The notes beneath the pieces are model-generated. The model was not told the origin of the DNA. It saw only the letters and a program-made list of their open reading frames with translations, and ran no database searches. Below, piece after piece: positions 21,346 through 35,280 of a DNA stretch of 64,000 nucleotides. Each line of letters starts with the position of its first letter. The stretch's first letter is position 1. The translations under genes and the position numbers were made by a program. The stretch is from Monarcha castaneiventris obscurior (lineage: Eukaryota > Chordata > Aves > Passeriformes > Monarchidae). The stretch spans positions 806,001-870,000 of the forward strand of contig JAMPIT010000541.1 of the NCBI GenBank assembly GCA_026261815.1. The letters are read 5' to 3'.

Positions 21346-24300
21346 TTTTGGAGACTCTCAGCTTTCACTACCAGTTTCATAGAAAACACTGATTTTTTTC
21401 CACACAGACCCCTTATTTTAGTGGTACTCGATGTAGTCAAATTCCGATTATTTTGCTGTTCTGTTGGCTGAGTTTCTATTTATTAACATAAATTTCTCAG
21501 CTTTTCAGAGACACAGTTTTGATTTCAAGGTACTTCTTGAATGCCTCCTCCTTTAATCAATTGTCTATGAAATTAAATTTCACTATCCAAAAAACCCCTC
21601 ATAAACTAATGTCTTAAAATGTAGGCTTATCTGTATAGCATCTATAATTATTTTCATACATTTTTTCACAAACCCGGTCTAGGTTAATGTCAAGTTCAGC
21701 TTCCTGCTATAATTTAAATTTTCCTGGTGTATTTTTTAAATACTCCAATAGATGGACATCTGTTATTGAAAGAGCACCAGTTTTGCAATTGGGTAAAAAT
21801 CTGAAATGCAGCGTGAACTGTAATTACTGAGGTCATATTAGTTGTGAAGATGTTATTTCTCATTGAAGGCATTTAAAAGTAATATTTTTTAGAAAATACT
21901 ACTATGGGTAAAAAAAGGTCTGTATAAAAATGAGCAAAGCTAATTAATAACCAATATTCTACCTCATAAATGATAACTTGAGTTCTGTGGATGACAAGAA
22001 TACTTTATCAGGAGTTTAAATATCTGCTAAAATCAGGATTTTTAATATTAAATAGCATTTGTTTCGCAGTTTTAGTGCAATTCACTGGTGGCACAGTGTG
22101 CACAGTGTTTGCCTCAGTTTTTTTCTCCCTCGTAGATATTAGTGACTAGAAATAATCTAGAAATATCTGTACTGTGGCATTTGGTTTGACTACTCCAATT
22201 ACCATAATTTTCCCACTTTTCTACACTCAGCTTTTTCTGTTTCAACATCAGAAATTCAAAAGGCAAAGTTGTCCCATTAATTTAATTAAGCTCCTCGCTG
22301 TACAAACCTTAATGGCTTTAAGTAACTCATTTTGGAGTTCATGTGCACGTGTAAGCTGTGTCTGCTTAGATCTCTTTAAAAAAATTAAAATTAGATATAT
22401 CTTGAACTTACAAGGCTTTTCTTTTATAGTTTTCCATGTAAAAGGAATTGAAAAAGACAAAAAATGATTCCTTTAACTGCATAATTAGCTGGGTTAAGGG
22501 GCCACTATTACAATTTCAGAGCTCTGAGGGTTGTTTGTTGGTTGCTTTTGGTCTGTGACAATAATAGGACAGATATTTCACTTGTATATGATGTCATCAG
22601 CACGACTTTGGAGTAGAAGAAGCATTTTTAGATGAGCCATACCATGACAGGCAGTGTAGTAACAACTTTATTTACCCCGTTTCACCTTGTACAGCTTCTT
22701 GTGGGATGAGATAGAAGTTTCTCACCAGAACCTACATTTTCGTATCTGCACGTTGGAGGAGGCAAAGATCACAGAAGTTCACAGTGGGTTCTGAAAATTT
22801 TGCTTTATCAAAGTACATTTGGATGTTTTGAATCCCTCAGTGAACAGCAGTTGAAGTGGGAACTGCTGACAACGAGGTGACAGGAGGCCCACAGCCGTCG
22901 AGGAATTGAGAAGAGGATTTTGGGGTAGCAAGTGTGGGATCTTAGACCAAAATGTGGTTGTAGCCTGAAGTGAAAGACAAACATCTCTAAGGCATATGGG
23001 AAGTGTTGATAGCCAAGCCCAGCTGAAGAAATCAATCTGAAGTCCTTTAGAAGCTCTTACATCCATGACCTATCCATAAGTCACTTCCAAGATCTGAAAT
23101 TAGTCCGTGCTTAATGAACGAGTGGGGTTTATTGCTGGTTTTCTGTGTGCACTGTGTTATTTGGTATCTAGAGCCTTAATTTTTAGAAAGTTTGCCTCCC
23201 ACACTTGTAACACCTCTGGGAAGGCTGCACCTTTGGCTTTGTGTTTCAGCTCGGTGCTGGGGGAATGTGACAGAACAAGGCTGTTTGTCTTCTCCTCCCT
23301 TCCACCCTTCCACCTCCCCAGAGCTCTGCCAGCTGCCCTGGGGAGGGTGCCCAGCACCTTGCCATGGATCTTTTCCATAATTCCCTCACAAACACAGGGC
23401 TTGGTCCCATTGGCTACTGAGAGACTGACTAGGCCACATTTCCTACATGCTTATTCCATAGCTTGAATGTCTCCTAGTGCAAAGATTTGGAAAGGATTAT
23501 TATGCTATGTAAAGCTTGTGTTTATATTGGCTGTGCTTGGGTGTATATGGGATTTGCTTTTTCTGTGCTGATAAGCATTTTTATTTTTGTTTTCTTCCTT
23601 AAAACTGAATGCAGTCCAGGAGCTGATGGAAACAGTCTTTATTCAACATTCATCATATCATACTATATCATAGTAGTAGGAAATAAATGCAGATAAATAA
23701 CATTTGGATGAGCTTTGACTTTCTTTTGGTTTACTAATTGGATCAGATATCCATTGCATTCTCCCAATCAGTAATGCTAATAATTATTTTAGTTTTATCA
23801 TATTATTGGCCTTTATCAAAAGAAGTCCATATGATTATTGCATTATATATAGTTATTAGTGAGCTGGAGAAAGTAGTTGAGTTCAACAGAAGCCTGATTT
23901 GACAGTATTTTTTCCTCATAAATATCAAATAATATTTTTAGTAGATCGAACATGCACAAGGAGAAAAACAAACTTTAAAAAGAGATAGATTTTGGGAAGA
24001 TCAGATTAAGCAGCCAGAAGTCTCAAACAATGAACTTCTGCTTCTCATGTAAGAGGATAATTGTTGGGAATAGTGTAAGGTATTGTTTTTAATCTGTGAC
24101 AAAGATTAATACATACAGCTGACAAAGACTGCAGTTATTTCAAATTCTATATGACTTGTTGTTGGGGTTTTTTTCCCAAATAAATATACTGCTGAGATTT
24201 ACACACCTGTAATTTTTAGTTTCTGCTTGTGCTGTGTTAAATGTACAATGCAAGTTCTAGCCTCCTGGTTACTCTGAACAAGTTTTTTAAATAGTGAAAA

Positions 24301-25112
24301 AATGCTTTGCACAGGTGACCTCGGTTTGATTTACCCTGTAACTCCTGTATTAAGCTTTTCTTTTAGACCAGATGTGCCCTCTTAAAAGGCAGAATTCCTA
24401 GTGTTCTGCTTGGGTTGCCTGAGGAATTAGATCTTCCATGAGAACCTGGAGTGCAGGAACATCCCATATTTTGTTTCCAAAGCACAGCAGCGTCCCACCC
24501 AGCAGGGTTTTATTTGCTTGCCTGTGGTCCAATGCCTGCTTTGTTTTGATGCATTTCGTGTTGAGATCCACTGAGGTGGAGACAGGCAGCAAGAGGGGCT
24601 CTCTTAGAATGTGTCTCGAGCCATATTTTAAACTGGATTAAGGTGAAGATTGTGCTTCCTTTGGAGAACCCTCCGTTGGCCGTGTCTATGCCAGAGGCTG
24701 ATGCTCGATCAGTGCTCAAGCCTAACCCCCCCAGGGGAGCAGAGCCCCTCAGCCTGGCAGAGTGAGGGGGGTTTGACACACTCTCCTCCTGAGCCTTCCC
24801 TCTCCCCCAGGGAAACTCCTCCTGGGTGGGAGCTGGAGCAAGGATGGCATTTGAGGTGTGTGTGCTTAAAATCCTCCTGTGCTGGGTTTCCCTGGGAGAA
24901 CCTGAAAATGTTCCCTGAGGTTTAACGCGGCAGCGGATCCGGGCTGGGGGCTGGGATGTGTGACAGGCTCTTGGTCACCCGTGGAGCTGCTACTCTGAGC
25001 TGCTACAGCAGGCAGGGAGAGAAGGGACAGCAGAGCAGGGAGGTGTCTCTCAGGCCCATCTCACACGAGAGGTCCGAGGCTCAGGAGAGATCTGGGATCC
25101 CTGTTCTGGTCC
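21346..25112. other. Intronic block without recognised features
   Basis: Strongly AT-rich to about 24400, then GC-richer to the pentamer array. Only short frames without recognisable domains occur. No interspersed repeat was seen. Confidence 0.55.
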
Positions 25113-25500
25113 TTGGGTTGGGTTGGGTTGGGTTGAGTTGGGTTGGGTTGGGTTGGGTTGGGTTGAGTTGAGTTGGGTTGGGTTGAGTTGGGTTGAGTTG
25201 AGTTGAGTTGGGTTGGGTTGAGTTGGGCTGGGTTGGGTTGGGCTGGGTTGGGTTGGGTTGAGTTGGGTTGGGTTGGGTTGAGTTGGGTTGGGTTGAGTTG
25301 GATTGGGTTGAGCTGGGTTGGGTTGAGCTGGGTTGGGTTGGGCTGGGTTGGGTTGAGTTGGGTTGAGTTGGGTTGGGTTGGGTTGAGCTGGGTTGGGTTG
25401 AGCTGGGTTGGGTTGAGCTGGGTTGGGTTGGGCGGGGTTGGGTTGGGTTGGGTTGGGTTGGGTTGGGTTGGGTTGGGTTGGGTTGGATTGGATTGGATTG
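25113..25500. repeat. (GGTTG)n pentanucleotide array, about 388 bp
   Basis: About 77 units of TTGGG with variants TTGAG, CTGGG, one GCGGG, and GGATTG at the right end. The + strand is G-rich with G3 tracts separated by TT, as in telomere repeats but without the A. Because 5-base units cycle through five codons, both strands stay open for 120-165 codons (GWVGL on +, NPTQP on -). These are repeat artefacts. Confidence 0.98.
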
Positions 25501-27354
25501 TGTCCCCCGTGCTGTTCCCCAGCCCCATCCCTCCCCTGCCCCTGTGCCTGAGCTCTTTTTGCTGTGCTCAGTGATGTTTGCCACTAGGTTACCCAGTGTT
25601 TGCTGCCCTTCACAGTTGTAATTAATTTTGGGTGATCCTTGTGCTTTTTTCTAGGTTTTTTTGTAAATTTTTTGCCTAACTGTAGTGACAACCCAGATGC
25701 TCCAGCTATTTTCCAGGTTAGCTTACTGATAATACTTGGAACTGCAATAATGCAAAATCCTCCCTGTCATCTTTCAGCAAGAGAGTTCTTTTTCGTCATT
25801 AAATCTGCTAAATGGGTGGTTATCTATTGAAATCTGTTGCCAAAGTAATTAACCCTGAAAAGTAGTTCCCCTGCCAAATCAAATCAGGGTTGTTTTTTTT
25901 CTGAAATTCTTTTTGAAAGGCAGTAATTCCTGCCAGTATAGACCAGGGTCCTTAAGAGAATTCTGAAAGAGAATTTAGAGTTGTGCCAGTTTCCTTCTTT
26001 CAGGCTCAGTGGAAGAAGCAATTGAGTCTCTTTTCTCAGGAAAGATATCCCCAGGCGATCATGACAAGAGTAACAATGAACGTGTAAAGGGGGAAAACAG
26101 CTCTTGTTGGATGGAGAGTTTGTCCCACGCCCCAGCTCAGCAATACTGATACAATATTTCTTAAAAGAACAATTAAGTAGGGAGTTATAAAATGAAAGGG
26201 ACAAGATGGCAAGGCAGGAGATCAGTGGGGCTGGAATATCTGGAGACAGCTGTTGTTGGGCCCTGTTTAGGTTTTTCTCTGGTTATGCAGATTAAAATAT
26301 CATTTTTCAGAATTGTGGCACAGTCAGGGATTTTTGAGTATGGAAACTTCCTGCTGTTTGTTTCTGCTGCGTTCCCAGGAAATACAGCTTAACTCATTGC
26401 TTTTGTAAACAGGCAAAGTGATGGCAGATGATTATTCCAAACAGAATAGCTGATGAATTGCTGATACCTGAGCATAAATATCCTTTTGAAGCCCTCAGGA
26501 CTAACTGCTCACCTGAAGGACAGTGCTCGGGCGCTAATGGAAAGATGTCCTGGGCCTTCAGGACAATGTTGATGGTCTCAGTAGGCACAAATTTTTCTTT
26601 AGTCCTCAAGTGAGCTCTGGGCTCAGAAATGCAATAAAAATTTTAACACAAGAGCTGTGGATTTTCATAGTTCAAAAAATCCCAAACCACAAACCCTTCT
26701 GTTTCCCTAGAACACAAATGTGGAGTCCTGCTGGCTAGTTGGAGGAATTCTCTCTAAACTTTTGCCTTTTCTTTAATTAATATTTTTTAAATTATAGCAG
26801 CCGAAGTGTAAAACCACGATAGTTTACAGATAATTTTCAGACTTGGAGGGGACAAAAAAAAGTCTTCTCTGTTTTTTTTTTTTCCTTTTAATTTGCACGT
26901 GGGCAGGATGACATTCCCAAGGGAATGTTGTGATTATACTGCAATCTGCAGCACAGCTACTGAGAGTGTCATGGCTTTAATCATGTGTGCCTTTGGAAGG
27001 ACACCAACGCCGGATCACTGCCCTCCAAAAGGGATAAAGAGGGAGGAATAGCACGGGATTGCTCCCTTACCTCTGGCTGCTCTCTTTGCTCTGGCTTGGC
27101 TGGAGAATTTTCCCTCTCCCTGCCTGTGTGTGGCTGGAGACCACTTAAAGAACAGGTAGCTGCAGTGTCAGCTCGTGCTGACATTTGCACTCACGAGAAG
27201 CTTCGTGCATTGGTCTGATGTTGAACTCACTCACAGTGACTAAGGCTGAGTAAAATCCTCAGGTTCAGCTCAGCTTCTCAAACCAGGCCTGAATTCTCTT
27301 CTGGGTTTTAATATTGCAAAAGCTTTGAGCCCTGTTGGACTCCAACCCTGTACG

Positions 27355-27419
27355 TCCTCAAAGGGTTGGGACTCGATGGTCTTGAGGGCCCCTCTAACCC
27401 CATCCATTCTGTGATTCCA
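27355..27419 (+). mobile_element. CR1 LINE 3'-end fragment
   Basis: GGGTTGGGACTCGATGGTCT, then TGAGGGCCCCTCTAACCCCA and CCATTCTGTGATTCC, correspond to the sense CR1 terminus. The sequence to its left (27331-27354) may be a degraded extension. Confidence 0.85.
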
Positions 27420-29121
27420 AATTTAACTAAAAGATTTGGCATTAAGAGAGTTGGTTTGTTGGTTTTTTCTGGAGTCACTGGGTTCATCGTGGTGCAGGTA
27501 ACGTGGGTTGGGGCCTCTCTGGGAGCAGCAGAGGTGGCAGGACAGCTCTGGGATGTATGGGCTCTGTAACCTGGGAACAAAGTGCTCATCAGGGCAGATA
27601 ACTCTGCGGGCTCCAGTTTTGTTGTTGGGCTTGCTTAAATCCACTTATCCACGTCACACAAGGCCTCAGATCACTCCAGAGGCAGCAATCACAAGCTTGG
27701 AAGAGGTGAAAGGGGACAGGTCCATGGGTGGATCTCAAGACCTGTTTAAATGCAACTTGTGGGACAATCAGCGACTCCAGACTGAGAGTGCACCAGGGGA
27801 AGACCATTGAAAATGAAGTTCAGAGAAGATGGGATGAGGAGCTCTGGCTCCTCATGGTGATTTCTCTAGATCTTGCTGACTCATTTTTGGCTCAGGCTGG
27901 CAGACCACAGTCTCCTGAGAGACACTGACTTACCTTCAGGCTTCTGAACTCTTTCCCTTTTCTTCCCCCCAAACCGCAATGCTGTGCCTTTATGCAGATG
28001 TTTTTCCTTATTCTATTAAGTTATGCAACAGAACAACTGGTTACATCTGTTACTGCTCAATTAAGCTTTTTAGGTCACTTCCAGAGGACAGCAGTGGCTT
28101 TGCAGAGTACTGAATCCATTGGTATGGCATTGACTCAAACCTAAACAGGGGATTTCACCATTTTGTGTGGCTGTTATTACTGCTCCATACAAAAGTGTAC
28201 AAAACTGACACATTATTCTTTGCTGTGCTGCCTGTTCTCCTAATCTTTATGATTATGAATTTACAGTGCACAAGAACACAAAAATAAAATTAAAAGAGTA
28301 TAAAGGCTGCCTTTTGCTGCATTCAGACATGAAGAACTTAATTAAGTAGGTGGTTAAGGAAATACAAATTGTAACTTGTTTCTACAGATATTACTGTGAG
28401 CTGCCATCTATGCCTGGAATGAGATTTATTTGTAAAGATCTTGACTTCTACCAAATGTCTTGTACTGGCCTAAAACCACATTATTTAACTTTGGGATTTA
28501 ATGTGATTTCCTTTATCCACATCCAGCACATAACACAAGGAATAACTTCCCACCTTTGGTGTGAATGCAGTTCTTTCCCTGGGTATTGACTTTGACCTTA
28601 TCCTGACCTAATGAGAAAAGAGGTAGAAATGGAAGGCAAAACCCTCAGAAAACTACGCATGTACAAGCAGTTTTAACTTGTGATTTCCATAGTTGTTAGC
28701 CCCTGGTTTTGACATTATTTTAGGCTGTCTTTATTTAAGGAATAACAGGCCTTCAAAATATGTCACATTTAAAATATGGGTGACAAAAGAGTTTCTATTT
28801 CCAGAAGAATAAATGTTAGGTTTTTTAGATTACTCTGCACCAAAAAAATAATCATATAACATTAAATCTTGCATGTCCCAAGCTGTGATTTGGGGGTAGG
28901 TAGCTCATTTGTTTTCACAGGCTTGTTTGGCAGGAGAAGGGAAAGTCTTCTGGATTCTATTTTTAACATTAGAATGCTATTGTGATTCTTGCATTTAATT
29001 CACTACCTGGTGGGAAGAACATTGAATTTTTTCCCCGTCACTGTAGTATATCAAGCTTTTAAATGCATTTCTTCTGTGCTTTCCTGCCTAGAGATGTTTG
29101 ATAAAATGTGGATGGGTTGAT

Positions 29122-29140
29122 AGACAGACAGACAGACAGA
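29122..29140. repeat. Short (GACA)n run
   Basis: About 4.75 perfect GACA units within GTTGATAGACAGACA...CCAAGG. Confidence 0.95.
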
Positions 29141-31939
29141 CCAAGGGATTGATTTATTTGGGTGCAAACATAATTTGTATGGGTCTGTAGGTACACTCCT
29201 ATCTACATGTGTGCATGCATATATATCAGAGAAAGCAACACGTTTTTTAGACAATAGAAATTGCAGGGTTTATATTCTTCTAGAATTGTAGGAAGGCATT
29301 TTTGCTTTTTGATTGTGGTCAGACAGCATCCCAGTCCCCAGGATATCCAGTTGCCAGGAGAGAACATACACGTTCCTTGAGACAGCTGGTAGGATCTGAT
29401 AATGTTTGAGGGCTAAAAATCTGAGTCTCCTTAACAGCCTTCCCAGTTTGCCTCCATTCCCATTTCCAGGGTGTAAACAGCATTTTAGCGTTCTGATACT
29501 GACGATAATTTGTGCTCACATTACTATTTTACAGTTAAAAAGGTGATGATTGCGTTCTTCTGCTCTCTAGTTCTACCTGTGCCTAAGCAGAAATGTCACT
29601 GAGTGCTTCATTTTTGTCAGGGCTTTCTAGAGATGATGATGTTATCGAAGCACAGCCTCAGCTGCATTTCTGAACTAACCATATGTCCATTGAAGACTTG
29701 CATATGTTCAGCGAGCTTGGTTGACTTGATCCTTAAGCAAGTCCCAGCAGCAGTTCATAGTAGAGTTTTAACCGTATTAAATGTGGGGAGATGCAGATGG
29801 TGGCTAAAATTGTTGATAGTAACTAGCTGGGGATGGAAGGAGCTGACCCCGTGGACCTGCCTTTCAAGTCTTGCTGGGGATTGGAATGTGCAGCTTGACA
29901 GAGTGAGAAGACACTTTGAATATTACCAGTTTAGAGGAGTAGGATGGTACCTAGTGGAGGTGGTTCTAGACTGCACATATTTTAGCTATAGCAACGCAGA
30001 TTTTTGTCTCTTTACTCCTACTTCTAGTGTTTTCTGAATACTCTCTATTTGCCCGTGCAGCAGCAGTGAACCTTGATTAAATGATGGAACATAATGGAAG
30101 AAATTAATAGTAATTCCCTATACAAATGCCTGACCTAAAGCTGAAGTTAACAGCAGATAAATTATTATTGTTTCCAGAGTGTGTTTTCATTGTAGGTGTG
30201 GCACACAGTGGAGATCCTGGATGTGGATACTGACAGGGGAGACCTTTGATCTGCCACATCTTTATCAAACAAGCTGAAAGGGAAAGCTGTCCTCAAAGCT
30301 GCTAGGCTTTATGGCTGCCGCAGTTAACCTGGGGCGTGCCAGAGTTAGGTGGGAGCTGCTCCACTCTAACACTAATTTCATGAGTATTGTGTTTCCCACC
30401 CATTGCTACGGGAGCAAATGCATTTTTCTGAAAAGCTAAACCCTTCCATGGTTATCTGTAACTGACTAAGAGAATTTTGAAGAAGAGGTTGCCCTGTAAT
30501 TTTATTGCTGATGTGCTGCTGTCAGGAAGGTTTTACATTCTGCTCATGCACAGAGTGTTTTGCGTGTGGAGGTTTTAGGATGTTTATGTTGCCATTCCTT
30601 ATTTAAAAACCCCTTGTTTTCCAAATGGAACGTGCAAAGGCCTTAATTTAGACTACTAAATACAAATAACTGAGTACATCTTGAGCACAAGAAAATAACC
30701 CTGGCAGCATCTACTCTTCCCTCACCTGCACTGCTGGTGATCATCTTGATACCTGGATTATGTTATCTAGACAATCTAGAGTGATATTTCTTGTAAGAGA
30801 TCCTGTGCAGGTCAGGGATGTGCTGTAGAGGCTGCAGAATTATTTCATTTTGGGGAAGATTTCTTTTACTCGTGACTTGGAAACGTCTCTTTCAGTGGGT
30901 GGGAAGACCAGCTCTGCTTTGTAAGGAAACAAAACATTTCAGCAAGAGCAAAATTTTTAGGATTGGCATCTTCAGGTCGAATGCATCACCTCGCACAGCA
31001 GCAACAGGGAATGGCAGGACATTGGTCTGGAGCTGGGCTTTGGGGAACTGTTCATTTCTTTGCTGTATTGAAGCTGTGGGGATTTGTTTCATTGCAGCTT
31101 TTGAGCCTCATATTTTTCTGTAGGGAGAGGAACTGTATTGGAACCTTAAACTGGCAGCATTTACTTTGAGCAGTCAGAGGCAGGTCTGAATTTCACTGCT
31201 GGATTTTTTTGGGTTGGTTTAACTGTTCCCTGAGGCAGCTGTGGTCTGTGTTCAGGGGTCTTGTCTTTCCTAATACTTTGCCAAGTGTTTAGAGAAAACA
31301 ACTTGTCTCTGCGTCCTGGAGTGAGATATTTGCTGCAAAAAGGGAACGATGGAGGAAACAGAGGCATCTGGGACAAGTTTCCTCACTGCTGTATGAAATA
31401 AATCAGGCTTTTTCTTTCTTTGGGGATAACTATTAAGCTGAAGGTGGGTTTTGTAGTGATTTTATTGATAAAAACCGGGTAGGCATGGAGCCACAGAGGA
31501 ACATAGAGACCATCCCTAAAGCAGGTTTCTAATCTAGGGAAAAGAATCAAACGTTCCCTCATGTGTCGAGTCCTTCAGATTTCCCAAGCTGAAGCTGACA
31601 ATGAAATGCTTACTTCTTAATATCCATTTCTTGGAACCTGACTGCTACTGTGGCAGTAGTTCCACTCAGCTGCCTAATTTCGTGTGACTTCTCTGGAATA
31701 TTATAGCCTTGATTTTGAAGTTAAGAGCTCTATTCCTCCTATTACCAAGCAGCCTGACTTCAATCATTTCATAGGAACAGAAAGCTTTTTCTCTAGAACT
31801 GAATCTACAAGTCCAAGTACATTAGTATCCTGATAGAAAAGTGGGAAAAAAATTTAAACAGGTATTTCCAGAATAACTTTTTCCTAGGAAAGGACTTTAC
31901 AGATATTTCATTGAATCCTGGAGTTGCCATTTAATATTG

Positions 31940-31977
31940 GTCTACATTTTAACAGTCTAATAGTCTACATTTTAACA
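31940..31977. repeat. 15-bp direct repeat spaced by 8 bp
   Basis: GTCTACATTTTAACA occurs at 31940-31954 and 31963-31977 (period 23). Both copies are identical. Confidence 0.95.
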
Positions 31978-34900
31978 TATTTTCCTGATCTTTTCATGAG
32001 GAATTCAATATTATTTCTGTTTCTCACAGTATTTTGCCATTTTATGGGAAATGGAGAGGTAGGGAACATTAATAAAATGCACTTCTGTTAATGGATGATG
32101 CCATTTCTGCATATCAGTGGAAAAGCCTGGATGGCTTTTTGCTTTAGTTCAGGGGCTACTGTAGCAGTTTAAAAGAAAGAAGTTAAGAACTTGTTTTTGG
32201 AATAAACAGCATTCCCAAGTGGCTGAGGTTTGGATTGTTCATGGGGTCTTGTTAGAACCCCAGCTTCTTCTTCCACACATCCAAGACATTTGTAAAATCA
32301 TCGCTGTGCCATTAGATTGAGCTCCGAGCTGTGTTTGTTGTAGGAACACCAGCACTGATCCTTGGGTGAGCCTCACATTCGACTGGAAAACTCCTGCTGC
32401 TGGCATGGAGCTCCTGCTCCTGTGCCTGCTGTGATGCTAAAGGTGTTCCACAGAATAAACTGAGTATTCTCCTCCTGTGCCCTGCAGCATCCCCGTGCTG
32501 TGCTCACAGCAGCTGGACAGGGACAGTTCTGCCCCTCGCTTCACATTGCTACCGTGGCCACATTTTCGGTGCTGTTGCCACTTTGCTGACGTGAAGGAGC
32601 TTTTGTTTGCTCAGTGAGTTTGAGCTGTTTGCTCAGAGATGATGCTCTGGAGCCAGCAGAAAAGCTCCTCTTATCAGCATTTCCTATCTGGCTGCTGAAG
32701 GGGCTGTGCTGACGCGGCGCTGGCGCTGTGAACCCTGTAATGTAGCACACGCAAAATTAAACTGGAAATTAGGGGATAATGGAAGAATTTTCAGGGAAAG
32801 TGCAGCTCAGTGGTAAATAAGTGGTGGATTTGAGTGTGCTCCATGCTGCTGTTCTGGTAGGTTTAACAGAGGTTCGTGTCTCTATCTCTGTGCAGGAAGT
32901 AATGGAGCGTGAACTGGAGCGTACAGGAAAGCAGGAAAGCCTTCCCTGAACTCCAAATGCTTTTTCTGTGGAAAGGGCGAGGGCAGGAAAAGCTTAAAAA
33001 TGCAAGAACCAAGTGGTGAATTTGAAGGTCTCATATGAAGCTGTCTGTATTTTCATACCATCGAATTTATAAATAAATGATAAAGAGAATTATCTGAAGC
33101 TCTGCTTCTATCTGGACAATGATCATACCCTGTTTGCATCACTAAGAGTATGTAAAGTTCTTAGATTATTTATTTGCCATCTTGTACCTTTTGGTATTTT
33201 TTCAGAAGGCAAACAGGCAGTAGTGATTCAAAATCTGAGATGCAAACAGAGATTTCACTACGAAAGTTCGATTTCCAGCCCAAGTGGATGACAAAAATCC
33301 TGATTTATGGTGAATTGAACTCAGCATGTGTGAGCTGGTTCTCCTCTGCTTGTGTGACATAATCAGGGGTATTTTGAATACACTTGGGATGTGATCTGTG
33401 TATGTTTCAGATCATGCTACTTTCCACAAAGCCTATTTGCTCGGTATGAAATATTTACACATCATTCTACACAAAGATTTGTTAGTCATACATAATGCAG
33501 AGTGTTGAGTCTTTGGCTGTGTTAGCATCTGCCATCTTAGCTAGCAGTAGGCTGATTTAAATATTTTAATGAATGAGTCATAACCTTTGTGTAAGAGCAC
33601 CAAAATTATAATTGCCATTTTATTACATCCACCAATGTATTTTTAGCAAAAAAACCCTGATTTCAGTGATCAGTGTGAGGTGTTCAGCATAGTTTCATGT
33701 AGGAGCCAATTGGTAAACTGGTGGAATTCACTTTAATAAATGTGTAGGACAGATATATTAGATAATAAATACCCTACTACTGTATTTTCTTCAGATATAT
33801 TAAATGTTCTGCTTTATCATTTGACCTTTGGATGGAGTTGCAAATTGCTGATGGGTGAGATTTAAAATCCTTCAGATCTAGATCTCAGGTGGAGAGTGGC
33901 TTTTTAATGAGAGGACATTTTTCCCTCTGTCACACACAGGAGTCAAGGAAAATGTTACTTCCAAAAGCAGCAATCATCCTTTAAAGCCTCCTGAGCCTTA
34001 GAGGTGCCACCAGGAAATTCGCTGTGCTTGTAAATAGGTACAGCAAAGCCTTCACTGTGATTAGCATGGATTCAACTGAAAGGGATTTGTACAATTCTCT
34101 GGTTTTTAGGACTAGTGATGTAAGAAAAAATACTCGTCACAGTCATTATCTTCCAGCTGAACAGCAGAAGAACCAACCAGTAGCACCTGGAGGTTAACAA
34201 ACATTTCAGAAAGTTCCTTTTATGTTGAAGTCAGGTTTTACTGGCCTGAGCTGTGTTATAGGCTGTGGCATCCCAAGGATTTTGCCAAAGGATTGTTTGT
34301 CTCATTTGTGTTGCACAAATATGGAAGAAGCCTGTTTGTCTGGAAGCATCAGGGGTTGAAGGATGCTTGCTGCTTAATTGGTTTCCTTATATTCTGATGC
34401 ATAATTATTCCCTCATACCCCAATAGGTTTTGATGCCCCACTTACTTTAATTGTGAAGTACCACAGGCACTGCATAAATAAAAATAAATATCCAAAGGCA
34501 GTTTATAAATACATCCCTACCCTTAGACATCTGCACAAGATTTAGGTGTCTTGGAATTCTCAGGCAAAACATAGTTAGAAATCCTGCTCTCAGCTGAACA
34601 GTTGGGGTGTTTTATGATGAAATGATACTGTGAATCAAAAAATACTATGTTGTTGCAACACAAACCTATGCAATATTGAGAAATATTGCAAGGTTTGTTT
34701 CTGCCTTTTTTTTTTTTAATGGACAGGCAAAGTCTAAGCAATGGCTCTGCTTAGAGCCATAAATGTAATTCCTCCTTTGCAAACACGTGTCTAACAGGGA
34801 CATCAGACTTCAAGAACAATGTGGATCATGGAAAGAAAATTTACATTTTGTTTATTTATTTCCTTTTCAAATTGCCTCTTTTACCATGTGGCAGCGGGTT

Positions 34901-35232
34901 TGATGATAACAAGGCGTGTGTGTTCTGGAGAGCAAGCTTAATTAGCTTCTGAAATTCTGTCCCCTTTGTAGCTACTTTCTTTATTTCTTTTTTTGATGCT
35001 GGGAGAAGAAAGAGTCTGCCCTTGTTGCCCACCAGAGAATGCCAGCAGGAAAAGATAAGGTTTTTATTTGCAAGTGTTTTTTGTGGAAGATAACTCGCTC
35101 AGATTCCAGACATCTGCTACGGAGTAAAAGTGAAGAGAGGTTCCTGCACTGTGACTGAGTTCCCCCATTTTTGGAAGGAAAGTTTGCAAACCCCCATGGA
35201 TTTTATATTTGAGTAGGTTACTGTGTTAGAAC

Positions 35233-35280
35233 AAAAATGTGTTTAAGGAGTAGGAAAAAAATGTGTTTAAGGAGTAGGAA
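35233..35280. repeat. Perfect 24-bp tandem duplication
   Basis: The unit beginning AAAAATGTGTTTAAGGAG occurs at 35233-35256 and 35257-35280 with no mismatch. This suggests a recent duplication. Confidence 0.97.

Noticed and set aside
25061..25584. Overlapping frames giving NPTQP (-) and GWVGL (+) repeats, 120-167 codons
   Set aside because: Products of the GGTTG pentamer array on both strands, with no start context or non-repeat domain.
29603..30037. 144-codon + frame, Cys- and Leu-rich
   Set aside because: No recognisable domain and no splice or promoter context; consistent with chance.
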